From Bradyrhizobium sp. 200 (GTDB taxonomy: Bacteria; Pseudomonadota; Alphaproteobacteria; Rhizobiales; Xanthobacteraceae): 64,000 bases of DNA. Made by a program: the position numbers and the translations under genes. Below, in pieces: positions 19,441 through 28,608 of this stretch. How positions within the stretch are numbered: position 1 is the first letter of the stretch; every line of letters begins with the position of its first letter. The notes beneath the pieces are model-generated. The model did not search any database, had not been told where the DNA came from, and worked only from the letters and a program-made list of their open reading frames with translations. The stretch covers positions 3,826,001 through 3,890,000 of the forward strand of contig NZ_CP064689.1 in assembly GCF_023100945.1 (NCBI RefSeq), written 5' to 3'.

Positions 19441-19718
19441 CCGAATTGGTAGACCATCTTTTTCGTCTTGTCACCATTTTCGGCAACCTTTGTTCAAAAT
19501 TCCAGCACTCTGCGAAATGATTGGGAAGTTGCTACTGACGGTTGTGGATTTAGCTGCTATTCGCCCGAGGCTTGGTATCTGGGTATGGCGCCCCTCAAAA
19601 GCTGCAAAACGCATTTCTTTTCGCCAGCTTTACTCCCCAAAGCTGCAACATAGTTCCGGGAACCTGTTCTCGACTTCGGACTCTGAGGTAATTAAGGTCT
19701 GAAGCGGATGGGATTGCG

Positions 19719-20090
19719 ATGCGCCGGCGGCTGAAGAATTTTCTGCCAATCGTCCTGATTGCCCTGCTGGTGCAGATTTTTGCACCGATCGGCGCATGCT
19801 GGGCGGCGAGCATCGCGGCCTCCGATCCGCTCGCCGGCGCCGTCATCTGCCACGGCGATGCTGCGCCTGGTGCAGGGCAGACCGATCCGGCCGGCCACCG
19901 CGCCCACGACGGATGCTGTTCAGTTTGCAGCGTGCTGCAGACCGGTGCGCCGGTCGATGTGCCGCCGAGCGCGGCGATCGATGTCGATCGCGTTGCCGAG
20001 CGGGTGGCTTGGTTCGATTTTGCATTCCGGCTGACGAACGCTCGCGCCGGTTCGCACGCGCAGGCACGCGCGCCTCCCGCGATTTCCTGA
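19719..20090 (+). CDS. DUF2946 family protein, first gene of copper operon
   Basis: 123 aa with an N-terminal signal peptide or anchor (about residues 8-30) and a Cys-rich stretch DGCCSVCSVL near residue 65, preceded by a His-containing segment (GHRAHDG); the DUF2946 family is often encoded beside copper-handling genes. Exported and probably metal-binding; function not established. It heads a plus-strand gene string of TonB receptor, BNR protein, thioredoxin, PCuAC, YcnI and YcnJ. It occupies the operon position where Bradyrhizobium pcuABCDE has the small periplasmic PcuA, but orthology is only a guess. Confidence 0.75.
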   Translation: MRRRLKNFLPIVLIALLVQIFAPIGACWAASIAASDPLAGAVICHGDAAPGAGQTDPAGHRAHDGCCSVCSVLQTGAPVDVPPSAAIDVDRVAERVAWFDFAFRLTNARAGSHAQARAPPAIS

Positions 20091-20182
20091 CGACCTGGAA
20101 CACCCAATGACCGGTGCGGCGACAGCCGTATCGGTTGGTGCAGTCATTCAGCCGGCCAGAGAACTGGCGTCAGGAATATCTT

Positions 20183-22567
20183 ATGTATCGTTATCATGCC
20201 CTGGGTGGCGTGAGCTTGGCTGTGCTCGGCAGCGCGCTCTCCCTCGCGCCGTCGACTGCGGGGGCGCAGACGGCGTTGCCGGCGGTGACCGTCGAGGCGC
20301 CTCGCGCCACAGCGGCCAGACAAGCTGCCCGAAAGCCGGCCGTGCGCTCGTCCATCCGGACGCAGGCGAGGCCGCCTTCGGCGAATCCTGCGCCTGCGGC
20401 GTCGCTAACCGCGGGCATTACCCCGAGCGTGGCGCGCGCGCTTCTCTACCAGGCGCCAACCGGCCAGACCGAGACGACCATCGATCGCAGCCAGTTCGAC
20501 AACCGGCCGGCGGTTACCGTGGCCGATGTGCTGCGCGAGAGCCCCGGCATATCGGTGAAGCAGGGCAACGGACCCCGCGATATCGGCATCTCGATCCGGG
20601 GCTCCAACGCCCGCAACGGCTTTGGCATCCGCAATCTCGTAATCTTCGAGGATGGTTTCCCGGTCACGCAACCGGACGGGCTTTCCCGCAGCGACCTGAT
20701 CGATCCGCGCGCCTATGGCGCGATCGATGTGATCCGCGGGCCGTCGTCGGCGCTCTACGGCAACTATGCCACCGGTGGCGCGCTGAATTTCCGCACCCGC
20801 CCGGGCGGCACGATCGACGGCGCCGAATACGGCGTCGATGGCGGCAGCTTTGGCTATCTCAACAACTACCTCGCCGCGGGCAAGAAGGTCGGTAATTTCG
20901 AGTACTCGCTGTTCGCCAGCGACGCGCGCGGCGATGGCTTCATCCAGAATAGCTGGTTCAATACCCAGACGGTCAATTTCCTTGGCACGTTTCAGGCGAC
21001 GCCCGACGACCGGTTCACCGTAAAATTCATCAACAACAATCTCGATACCCGCCTTCCGATCCGGCTGTCGCTCAACCAGTACCATCAGAACCCGTTCCAG
21101 CAGGGCTGCGACATGGCCGGGGTGGCAGGCTGCGGATCGGTGTCGCTGCTCAACAACGGCTTCAATGGTCCGAGGACTCCGGTCACCGCGGTACAGGCGG
21201 GCCTCGGCCGCGAGGATCGCCGCACCATCGTCGGCGGTCGCTGGGAGCACGACTTCGACAATACGACCACCTGGCGCAACCAATTCGTGTTCGATGACCG
21301 CAACATCAGCCAGCCAACGGGAGCCACCAGCAGCATCGGCGACTTTCCGTCGTACAATTACATGAGTGACGTGACCAAGCGTGGCGAGATATTCGGGCTG
21401 GATTCGACGACCTATTTCGGCGCGTTCTACAACACGCTGACCGCTTCCAGCGATACGCGCAACGTCATGCCGGGCGGCAACGCGAAGCTCGGTCTTCTGG
21501 CGAGCAACACCTTCAGCGATACGTCGAACTACGGCGTTCGCGCGCGCGAAGAACTCAAGCTGGCGCCGAACCTGACGGCGATCGCCGGCATCGGATGGGA
21601 AACCACTCATCTGAAGGGGATCAACACCTCTTACGCCTACAACACGCCCAATGTCCCAACGGCGACGCCGGGGGTGCCGATAATCGCCGACCGGCAATTC
21701 CAGAACACCGCGCCGGAACTTGCATTGCTATACAAGCTGAACCCCGAGTGGCTGTTCAGGGCGCGCGTGGCTACCGGATACGGAACGCCGCAGGTCAGCA
21801 ACCTCTTCGTCCTCTCCGACGGCCGGAACGGCAACAATACGCAGCTAAAGACGCAGCAGAACCTTGGTTACGACATCGGGTTCGACTGGACGCCGAACAA
21901 CACGCTCAAATTCAGTGCGACCGGTTTCTATGAATTCTTCAAGAACGAGCTGGTTTCGCAGGCCACCCAGGTCGGCGCACAGAATGCAAGTTTCACGTTC
22001 AACGCTCCGAGATCGGAACATCGCGGCGTAGAGCTTGCCGCCGACTGGAAGTTTTATCCCGGCTGGCGGTTCACGGCGGCGTACACCTATCTCGATGAGG
22101 TCTATACGGAATACACCGAGAACATCGTCAACGGCGCGACGTTCAGCTTCAACCGCGCGGGCAACAAGATTCCCGGCATCTCGCCGCATGAACTCACGGC
22201 GCGGCTTGGCTACGATCAAATGTGGGGGCCGCTTGCAGGCCTTGGCGCATTCGTCGAGGTCCAGTGGAAAGACTCGTTCTACATGGACAACGCCAATCTC
22301 TTGAAGGCGCCCGGTTACGAACTGGTCAATCTCAACGTTCACTACAACACGGACCTGAAGTCCGATTATTTCAAATCGTTGAGCATGTATGTCGAAGTCA
22401 GGAACGTGTTTGACCGTACCTACGTGGCTTCCGCGAACAACATCGGAAACTCGGTGACGGCAGCCGGCGTCCAAAATCCTGCGAGCGTGCTTGCAAACAC
22501 GACCGGCTCGATCTACGCCGGCTCGCCGCGCGCGTTCTTTGCCGGAATGAAGCTGGCGTTCAAATGA
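20183..22567 (+). CDS. TonB-dependent outer-membrane copper receptor (PcuB-like)
   Basis: 794-aa outer-membrane receptor. A signal peptide (residues 1 to about 28, ending AGAQ) is followed by a Pro/Arg-rich linker, a plug domain (TVADVLRESPGISVKQGNG, IRGPSSALYGNYATGGALNF) and a 22-strand-type barrel ending in the C-terminal aromatic signature GMKLAFK. The frame opens at 20114, but ATG 20183 gives the signal peptide. Context (DUF2946, PCuAC, YcnI, YcnJ) points to copper or chelated copper as substrate. Its stop overlaps the upstream reading of the next gene by four bases. Confidence 0.88.
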   Translation: MYRYHALGGVSLAVLGSALSLAPSTAGAQTALPAVTVEAPRATAARQAARKPAVRSSIRTQARPPSANPAPAASLTAGITPSVARALLYQAPTGQTETTIDRSQFDNRPAVTVADVLRESPGISVKQGNGPRDIGISIRGSNARNGFGIRNLVIFEDGFPVTQPDGLSRSDLIDPRAYGAIDVIRGPSSALYGNYATGGALNFRTRPGGTIDGAEYGVDGGSFGYLNNYLAAGKKVGNFEYSLFASDARGDGFIQNSWFNTQTVNFLGTFQATPDDRFTVKFINNNLDTRLPIRLSLNQYHQNPFQQGCDMAGVAGCGSVSLLNNGFNGPRTPVTAVQAGLGREDRRTIVGGRWEHDFDNTTTWRNQFVFDDRNISQPTGATSSIGDFPSYNYMSDVTKRGEIFGLDSTTYFGAFYNTLTASSDTRNVMPGGNAKLGLLASNTFSDTSNYGVRAREELKLAPNLTAIAGIGWETTHLKGINTSYAYNTPNVPTATPGVPIIADRQFQNTAPELALLYKLNPEWLFRARVATGYGTPQVSNLFVLSDGRNGNNTQLKTQQNLGYDIGFDWTPNNTLKFSATGFYEFFKNELVSQATQVGAQNASFTFNAPRSEHRGVELAADWKFYPGWRFTAAYTYLDEVYTEYTENIVNGATFSFNRAGNKIPGISPHELTARLGYDQMWGPLAGLGAFVEVQWKDSFYMDNANLLKAPGYELVNLNVHYNTDLKSDYFKSLSMYVEVRNVFDRTYVASANNIGNSVTAAGVQNPASVLANTTGSIYAGSPRAFFAGMKLAFK

Positions 22568-22596
22568 CCGGACAACAACGCAGAAGGAGTAAAGCC

Positions 22597-23811
22597 ATGC
22601 TGCGAATGAGCCTGCTCGCGACGCTCGCCCTCGCGCTTTGCCAGACCGCAGCGCATGCGCAAATGAGCCATCATCAGCATGGCTCGGAAGCGGCGTGCGA
22701 GGAGGTCGAGTTGCGCTGCGCGTCGAAGGTCACGCCGGCCTTCGCGCCAGACGGAACGCTGTGGCTCGCCTGGATGGCGGGAGGCCGGATATCGGTGGCA
22801 AGCTCGAAGGATCAGGCGCGCAGCTTTTCGACGCCGGTTCAGGTGACAAAGGAAAAGCTCAACCTCGATTGGGGGCCGGATGCGCGCCCCCAGATCGTCG
22901 TCGAGAAAACCGGCGGCATTGCACTGGCGTTTTCGATCTTCAGGGACAAGGCGTTCAACGGCCAGGTGCTCGCCACCCGGTCGATCGACGGAGGCCGCAG
23001 CTTTTCCGAGTTGCAGCCGATCACAGCGAGTAACGAGAGCCAGCGTTTCGTGGCGCTCGGCCTCGATGCTGATGGTTCGGTGTTCGCGGCATGGATCGAC
23101 AAGCGCAACCGGGTGCCCGCGAAGCAGGAGGGTAAAAAATACGAAGGAGCGGGGCTGTTCTTTGCTTCGTCGAAAGACGGCGGCGCGGCCTATGCGGACG
23201 CGCGGCTGGCAAGCGACAACACCTGCGAATGCTGCCGGCTCGGTCTGGCGTTCGCAGACCCCGGTCGGCCCGTGGTGGTATTCAGGAACATCTTCGAGGG
23301 CGGGGTGCGGGATCATGCGGTCATGACCTTCGCCGACCCGGCGACGCCGGGCGCGGTTCGCCGCGTCAGCAATGACGACTGGCAGATTGCCGCGTGCCCG
23401 CATCATGGCCCCAGCCTTTCGATCTCGCCGGCAGGCACCTATCACGTGAGCTGGTACACCAACGGCAAGGCCCGCAAGGGGTTGTTCTATGCCCGCTCGC
23501 AGGACGAGGGCCGCACGTTCTCCGATCCGATTCCGCTAGGCCGCGCCGACCGAAATCCGACGCGGCCGTATGTCCTGGCCGGCCCGCGCGGCGCCACCAT
23601 GGTCTGGAAGGAATTCGACGGCGAGAAGACCTCGGTCAACGCGATGACCTCGCATGATGAGGGCAAGAGCTGGTCGACACCTGTTGCGATCGCCACGACG
23701 ACGGATACATCCGACCACCCGCTGCTGGTCAGCGACGGGCACACGACCTACCTTTCCTGGATGACCAAGGCCGACGGATATCGCCTGCTGCCGATCGGAG
23801 ACGGATCATGA
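22597..23811 (+). CDS. Secreted sialidase-fold (BNR-repeat) protein in copper operon
   Basis: 404 aa with a signal peptide (cleavage after about residue 21, AHAQ) and several Asp-box/BNR-type repeats (SKDQARSFSTP, SIDGGRSFSEL, SQDEGRTFSDP, SHDEGKSWSTP), indicating a beta-propeller of sialidase type; no catalytic sialidase residues are evident. It is rich in possible metal ligands: HHQHG near the mature N terminus, two further cysteines, CECC near residue 210 and CPHHG near residue 268. ATG 22597 has a strong AGAAGGAG ribosome-binding site. Overlaps the next gene by ATGA. Role unknown; a periplasmic copper-binding function is inference. Confidence 0.8.
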   Translation: MLRMSLLATLALALCQTAAHAQMSHHQHGSEAACEEVELRCASKVTPAFAPDGTLWLAWMAGGRISVASSKDQARSFSTPVQVTKEKLNLDWGPDARPQIVVEKTGGIALAFSIFRDKAFNGQVLATRSIDGGRSFSELQPITASNESQRFVALGLDADGSVFAAWIDKRNRVPAKQEGKKYEGAGLFFASSKDGGAAYADARLASDNTCECCRLGLAFADPGRPVVVFRNIFEGGVRDHAVMTFADPATPGAVRRVSNDDWQIAACPHHGPSLSISPAGTYHVSWYTNGKARKGLFYARSQDEGRTFSDPIPLGRADRNPTRPYVLAGPRGATMVWKEFDGEKTSVNAMTSHDEGKSWSTPVAIATTTDTSDHPLLVSDGHTTYLSWMTKADGYRLLPIGDGS

Positions 23812-24326
23812 GACAGGTCATGAAACGTCTTCTGCTCGCCTTCATATTCCTTATTGCGTGTCTGGGCGAAGCGCCTGTAGCCGAGACACCGGCGGGGCCG
23901 GCGCTCAAGCCGTTCGTGCGGGGAAGCTGGCAGGAAATGCTGCGTTCGCATGCCGGGCGCCCGACGCTGGTGCACTTCTGGGGCGTCACCTGCGGCCCGT
24001 GCAAGGTCGAACTGCCGCTGCTCGGACAGTTCATGAAGGACCATTCCGAGATCGACGTCGTGATGATCAGCGCCGATCTCGTTCCGAACTTGGACAGCGC
24101 AACCCGTGCGATGCTGGAGAAGGCCGGGCTCGCGCCGGCGGAGAACTGGATTTTCAGCGATGGCTTCGTCGAACGCCTCCGCTTCGAGATCGACCCGGCC
24201 TGGCAGGGCGAGATCCCGCGCACGCTCCTGATCGCGCGGGACGGAGCCGTCACCACGATCGAAGGTTCGGCCGAAATACCGGACCTCGAAAAATGGCTGG
24301 TTCAGCAAAAAGTCGCGAGCAAATAA
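23808..24326 (+). CDS. TlpA-like thioredoxin-fold protein
   Basis: 172 aa with an N-terminal signal or anchor and a redox motif WGVTCGPCKVELP (CGPC at about residues 62-65), typical of exported TlpA/ResA-like thioredoxins. A distal cis-proline region (GEIPRTLLIARDG) is present. Starts inside the stop codon of the preceding gene (ATGA), so translation is coupled. In this operon it may reduce cysteines of copper proteins or the Cu-A site of cytochrome oxidase, by analogy with TlpA; that role is inferred from context. Confidence 0.87.
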   Translation: MRQVMKRLLLAFIFLIACLGEAPVAETPAGPALKPFVRGSWQEMLRSHAGRPTLVHFWGVTCGPCKVELPLLGQFMKDHSEIDVVMISADLVPNLDSATRAMLEKAGLAPAENWIFSDGFVERLRFEIDPAWQGEIPRTLLIARDGAVTTIEGSAEIPDLEKWLVQQKVASK

Positions 24327-24435
24327 GGCCGCACTCCCGCTATTGTGAATATTAACGTTGCGTACTCAAGTTAAGGCAACAGCGGGCCCGGTCGTCCGCT
24401 GCGCCGGCCATACTTCATAAATCGAAAGATGTACG

Positions 24436-24933
24436 ATGAAACCTGTTCTGCAAGTCTTCGCCTTCGCCGCCCTGTTTGCTCTCCTGAGCGCGCCCGCGCA
24501 CGCCCAGGAGGTCAAGGCCGGCGATCTCGTCATCACGCAGGCCTGGAGCCGCGCGACGCCTGCCGGCGCCAAGGTTGCAGGCGGTTATCTCACGATCGAG
24601 AACAAGGGGGCGGCGCCGGACCGGCTGATCAGCGGCTCCGGCGATTTCGCGGGCAAGGTCGAGATTCACGAGATGGCGATGAACAATGGCGTCATGACCA
24701 TGCGTCCGCTCGACAAGGGCCTCGCGATCGAACCCGGAAAGACCGTCAAGCTCGCGCCCGGCGGTTATCATTTGATGCTGATGGATCTGAAGAATCCGCT
24801 CAAGCAGGGAGAGAAGGTGCCGCTTACGCTGGAGTTTGAAAAAGCCGGCAAGGTGACGCTGTCGCTCGACGTGCAGGGCGTCGGCGCGCAGGCACCCGCT
24901 TCAGGGCACGATCATTCCGGCATGAAGAAGTAG
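24436..24933 (+). CDS. pcuC: Periplasmic copper chaperone PCuAC (PcuC-like)
   Basis: 165 aa with a signal peptide ending AHAQ (about residue 24) and the family copper-binding pattern H-x(n)-M...H-x-M: HEMAMNNGVMTM near residues 78-89 and YHLMLMDLK near residue 112. A C-terminal His/Met tail (GHDHSGMKK) adds ligands. PCuAC delivers Cu(I) to the Cu-A centre of cytochrome oxidase; the Bradyrhizobium homologue PcuC is copper-starvation inducible. The 109-bp gap before it contains no strong terminator. Confidence 0.92.
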   Translation: MKPVLQVFAFAALFALLSAPAHAQEVKAGDLVITQAWSRATPAGAKVAGGYLTIENKGAAPDRLISGSGDFAGKVEIHEMAMNNGVMTMRPLDKGLAIEPGKTVKLAPGGYHLMLMDLKNPLKQGEKVPLTLEFEKAGKVTLSLDVQGVGAQAPASGHDHSGMKK

Positions 24934-24944
24934 AGGCTCAGCCA

Positions 24945-25469
24945 ATGCCGAAGATCGCCTGTGCCGTCACCGCCCTGGCCGCGCTGTCCGCGTCTCAGGC
25001 CGTCGCCCACGTCACTCTCGAGAGGCGGCAGGCGCCGGTGGGCTCGTACTACAAGGCGGTGTTTGCCGTGCCGCACGGCTGCGCGGGATCGGCGACCGTC
25101 AAGCTGCGGGTCCAGATTCCGGAGGGCGTGATCGGCATCAAGCCGATGCCCAAGCCGGGCTGGAGCGTCGAGACGGTCAAGGGCAAATACTCAACCGAGT
25201 ATGACTTTCACGGCGGGAAAATATCCGAGGGCGTCAAGGAAGTGGTGTGGAGCGGCGGCAAGCTCGCCGACGACAATTACGATGAATTCGTCGTCTCCAG
25301 CTATCTCACCCCGGGCCTGAAACCGGACACCACGCTATATTTTCCCGTGGTGCAGGAATGCGAGCAGGGCGTCAGCCGCTGGATCGATATTCCGGCGGGG
25401 GGCCATGCCGGCCATGGCTCTGACAGCAAGACGCCGGCACCTGGCCTCAAGCTGATCGCCAAGCCGTAA
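24945..25469 (+). CDS. YcnI/DUF1775 copper-binding protein (PcuD-like)
   Basis: 174 aa, signal peptide followed immediately by AHVTLERRQAPVGSYYK: the mature N-terminal histidine and nearby residues are the copper ligands of YcnI. The Ig-like DUF1775 core follows. The C terminus carries a His/Gly-rich tail (GGHAGHGSDSK). Twelve bases after pcuC and eleven before the YcnJ gene. In Bacillus YcnI partners YcnJ; here it probably binds periplasmic copper. Confidence 0.9.
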   Translation: MPKIACAVTALAALSASQAVAHVTLERRQAPVGSYYKAVFAVPHGCAGSATVKLRVQIPEGVIGIKPMPKPGWSVETVKGKYSTEYDFHGGKISEGVKEVVWSGGKLADDNYDEFVVSSYLTPGLKPDTTLYFPVVQECEQGVSRWIDIPAGGHAGHGSDSKTPAPGLKLIAKP

Positions 25470-25479
25470 AGCCATCCCG

Positions 25480-27045
25480 ATGGGGCGCGTGCTCGCCAGC
25501 CTTGCCGCGCTGCTGTCGGCTCTGTGCATCACAAGCGCCGCGTGGGCCCATGCGACGCTGCTTTCTTCGGAGCCCGCCGATGGCAGCGTGCTGGCGCAGC
25601 CGCCGAAGATGGTGCAGTTGCACTTCAACGAGAGCATCGCACCTGCCGTGATCGGCTTGGTCGACGCCGGTGGCAAGGCGCGCGACGTCGCCACCCGTGC
25701 GGTCGGCCAATCCGTCTTGATCGTTTTGCCTGACGACCTGCCGCAGGGCACGCAAATCGTCAGCTACCGCGTGGTCTCGCAGGACGGACATCCCGTGGCG
25801 GGATCGCTGGTGTTTTCGATCGGCGCCGTGACCGGGAGCGCACCACAGACCGGGTCCGGGCCGTTCAAGATACTGATCTGGCTGGCGCGGATCGGAGTCT
25901 ATCTTGGTCTGTTTGCAGGTGTCGGCGGCGCCTTCTACGCAGCCTGGATCGGGCAGGGCCCGAGCGGATCGACGGTCAGCCGCGGCGCGCTTGCCATCGG
26001 TCTCGTTAGCGCGGTCGCCTCACTCGGTCTGCAGGGCCTGGATCTGCTCAACCTTCCGCTGGGCGGCATCGTCACGCCGGCGCCGTGGACCAGCGCGCTT
26101 GCCACCAGCCTCGGACCGTCGCTGTCGATTGCGATCGTGGCGATGGCCGTCGCCTGGTACGCGTGGAAAAGCCCGAGCATCCTGATGGCCTGGGTGTTGA
26201 CCGCGCTCGCGATGGCGGGCGTCGGGCTGTCGCTGGCGACCAGCGGGCATGCCGCGACCGCCCAGCCGCAATGGCTGACGCGGTCGTCGCTGTTCCTGCA
26301 CGGCGTCGTCGCGGCGTACTGGATCGGCGCATTGGCGCCGCTGGCAGTCATGGCGCATCGGCGCAATGACGACTTGCCGCGCGCGCTGAAGCAGTTTTCG
26401 GCCATCGCGATGCCGCTGGTCGCCCTCCTGGTGCTGAGCGGACTGGTGCTGTCGGTCATCCAGCTCGGGAGCCTGCGCGCGCTGATCGATACGCCATATG
26501 GCATCCTTCTCTCGATCAAGCTTTCGCTGGTGATCCTGTTGCTGGGACTTGCAGCGCTGAACCGGTTCGTCTGCACGCCTGCGGTCATTGCGGATTATGA
26601 GAATACCCGGCCCTTGCTGGGCACGATTCTGCTGGAATGCGTTCTCGTCGTTTGCATCCTTGCCGTCGTCGCCGGCTGGCGCTTCACGCCGCCGCCGCGC
26701 GCCTCGGTTGCTCCCGTCGCTGCGCCGCTCTCGGTTCATATCCACACCGATGCAGCGATGTTTCAGGTGCTGGTTTCGCCGGGCAAGGTCGGCTCCAACG
26801 ACTTTGTGCTGCAGTTGATGACGGGAGACGCAGCCCTGCTGCCGGCCAAGGAGGCGACGCTGATCCTGAGTTTGCCGGAGCGCGGCATCGAGCCGATGGA
26901 GCGCCGCGCCACGCTCGGGCCGGACGGTTACTGGCATGTGCGCGGCGTGGCGCTGCCGCTGCCCGGCCGCTGGCGAATGCAGATCGATGCGCTGGTCACC
27001 GACTTCCAGAAGATCACGCTGCAAGATGAATTGCAGGTGCGCTGA
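25480..27045 (+). CDS. CopC-CopD fusion copper transporter (YcnJ/PcuE-like)
   Basis: 521 aa. A signal peptide precedes a CopC domain whose mature N terminus begins AHATLLSSEPADGS, giving the copper-ligand histidine, with another copper-ligand region at SQDGHPVAGS near residue 108. From about residue 130 come eight or so transmembrane helices of the CopD domain, then a C-terminal soluble segment. The domain order matches YcnJ, a copper importer. Last gene of the operon; the 174-bp gap to proS has no clear terminator. Confidence 0.9.
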   Translation: MGRVLASLAALLSALCITSAAWAHATLLSSEPADGSVLAQPPKMVQLHFNESIAPAVIGLVDAGGKARDVATRAVGQSVLIVLPDDLPQGTQIVSYRVVSQDGHPVAGSLVFSIGAVTGSAPQTGSGPFKILIWLARIGVYLGLFAGVGGAFYAAWIGQGPSGSTVSRGALAIGLVSAVASLGLQGLDLLNLPLGGIVTPAPWTSALATSLGPSLSIAIVAMAVAWYAWKSPSILMAWVLTALAMAGVGLSLATSGHAATAQPQWLTRSSLFLHGVVAAYWIGALAPLAVMAHRRNDDLPRALKQFSAIAMPLVALLVLSGLVLSVIQLGSLRALIDTPYGILLSIKLSLVILLLGLAALNRFVCTPAVIADYENTRPLLGTILLECVLVVCILAVVAGWRFTPPPRASVAPVAAPLSVHIHTDAAMFQVLVSPGKVGSNDFVLQLMTGDAALLPAKEATLILSLPERGIEPMERRATLGPDGYWHVRGVALPLPGRWRMQIDALVTDFQKITLQDELQVR

Positions 27046-27219
27046 CGCCGGTTCGCGGGGTATGACGCCGTTGTGAAGATATGAGAACTACGAGACGCAA
27101 AAACGGCCCGAAAATCCGCCGTTCCGGCCGCTTTTCACTGGCCCCGGCCTTGTATTTTCGCGCCCGATCCGGTTTCACTGCACCTCTTCCGGTATCCCAC
27201 TGATTCCTTGAGTTGTCCC

Positions 27220-28539
27220 ATGCGGTTGTCGCGGTTTTTTCTACCCATCCTGAAAGAGAATCCGAAAGAGGCGGAGATCGTCTCGCATCGGCTGATGCTG
27301 CGCGCGGGCATGATGCGGCAGGAAGCGGCCGGCATCTATGCCTGGCTGCCGCTGGGTTTTCGGGTGCTGAAAAAGATCGAGCAGATCGTTCGTGAGGAAC
27401 AGGACCGCGCCGGCGCGCTGGAACTGTTGATGCCGACGCTGCAACTCGCCGACCTGTGGCGCGAGAGCGGCCGCTATGATGCCTATGGTCCGGAGATGCT
27501 GCGCATCGCGGACCGCCACAAGCGCGAATTGCTGTACGGGCCGACCAACGAGGAAATGATCACCGAGATCTTCCGCGCCTATGTGAAATCCTACAGGAAC
27601 CTGCCGCTCAACCTCTATCACATCCAGTGGAAGTTCCGTGACGAGCAGCGCCCGCGTTTCGGCGTGATGCGCGGCCGCGAATTCCTGATGAAGGACGCTT
27701 ACTCCTTCGACATCGACGAGGCCGCGGCGCGCCGTTCCTATAACCGGATGTTCGTCGCCTATTTGCGCACCTTTGCGCGGATGGGATTGAAGGCAATCCC
27801 GATGCGCGCCGAGACCGGCCCGATCGGCGGCGATCTCAGCCACGAATTCATCGTGCTGGCGGAAACCGGCGAATCCGGCGTGTTCTGCAACAGCGACGTG
27901 CTCAATCTGCCGATCCCGCCCGATGACGTCGACTATGACGGCGATCTGACCGGCATCATCAAGCAATGGACGTCGGTCTATGCCGCGACCGAGGACGTCC
28001 ATGATGCCGCTCGCTATGAGCGCGAAGTGCCTGCCGACAAGCGCGTCAATACGCGCGGCATCGAGGTCGGCCAGATCTTCTATTTCGGCACCAAATATTC
28101 CGACGCGATGAAGGCGCTGGTCGCAGGTCCCGACGGCGTCGACGCGCCGATCCATGGCGGCTCCTACGGCGTCGGCGTCTCGCGCCTGGTCGGCGCCATC
28201 ATCGAGGCCTGCCATGACGATGCCGGCATCAAATGGCCGGAAGCGGTGGCGCCGTTCACCGCCGTGATCTTGAATTTGAAGCAGGGGGATGCTGCCGTCG
28301 ATGGCGCCTGCGAGCAGCTCTATCGCGAGCTTCAAGCCAAGGGCATCGATGTGCTTTATGACGATACCGATCAGCGTGCGGGAGCGAAGTTCGCGGCCGC
28401 CGACCTGATCGGCATCCCCTGGCAGATTCTGGTCGGGCCAAAAGGCCTTGCCGAGGGCAAGTTCGAGATCAAGCGTCGCAGCGACGGTTCGCGCGAGAAT
28501 CTCAGCCCAGCGGAAGTGGTGGCAAGGATAGCGGGATAA
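27220..28539 (+). CDS. proS: Prolyl-tRNA synthetase, short alphaproteobacterial form
   Basis: Charges tRNA-Pro with proline. 439 aa, class II synthetase: motif 1 region [15 protein letters not shown], motif 2 [19 protein letters not shown], motif 3 near [16 protein letters not shown], then an anticodon-binding domain. The roughly 180-residue INS editing domain of the 572-aa E. coli enzyme is absent, as in other alphaproteobacteria, so mischarged Ala-tRNA-Pro must be cleared in trans; a YbaK-type deacylase lies at 38838-39305. ATG 27220 chosen over TTG 27208. Confidence 0.95.
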   Translation: MRLSRFFLPILKENPKEAEIVSHRLMLRAGMMRQEAAGIYAWLPLGFRVLKKIEQIVREEQDRAGALELLMPTLQLADLWRESGRYDAYGPEMLRIADRHKRELLYGPTNEEMITEIFRAYVKSYRNLPLNLYHIQWKFRDEQRPRFGVMRGREFLMKDAYSFDIDEAAARRSYNRMFVAYLRTFARMGLKAIPMRAETGPIGGDLSHEFIVLAETGESGVFCNSDVLNLPIPPDDVDYDGDLTGIIKQWTSVYAATEDVHDAARYEREVPADKRVNTRGIEVGQIFYFGTKYSDAMKALVAGPDGVDAPIHGGSYGVGVSRLVGAIIEACHDDAGIKWPEAVAPFTAVILNLKQGDAAVDGACEQLYRELQAKGIDVLYDDTDQRAGAKFAAADLIGIPWQILVGPKGLAEGKFEIKRRSDGSRENLSPAEVVARIAG

Positions 28540-28608
28540 GATATCCACCGCAGTTGTTATGTTGGCCATTAAGGCCACATTTGGCCCGAATCATGGGATT
28601 ATCGAGTA

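Noticed and set aside
19245..19457. In-frame 71-codon extension of the globin upstream to 19457
   Set aside because: The extension runs through a strong intrinsic terminator and a structured RNA and has no globin similarity; the ATG pair at 19241-19244 is the natural start.
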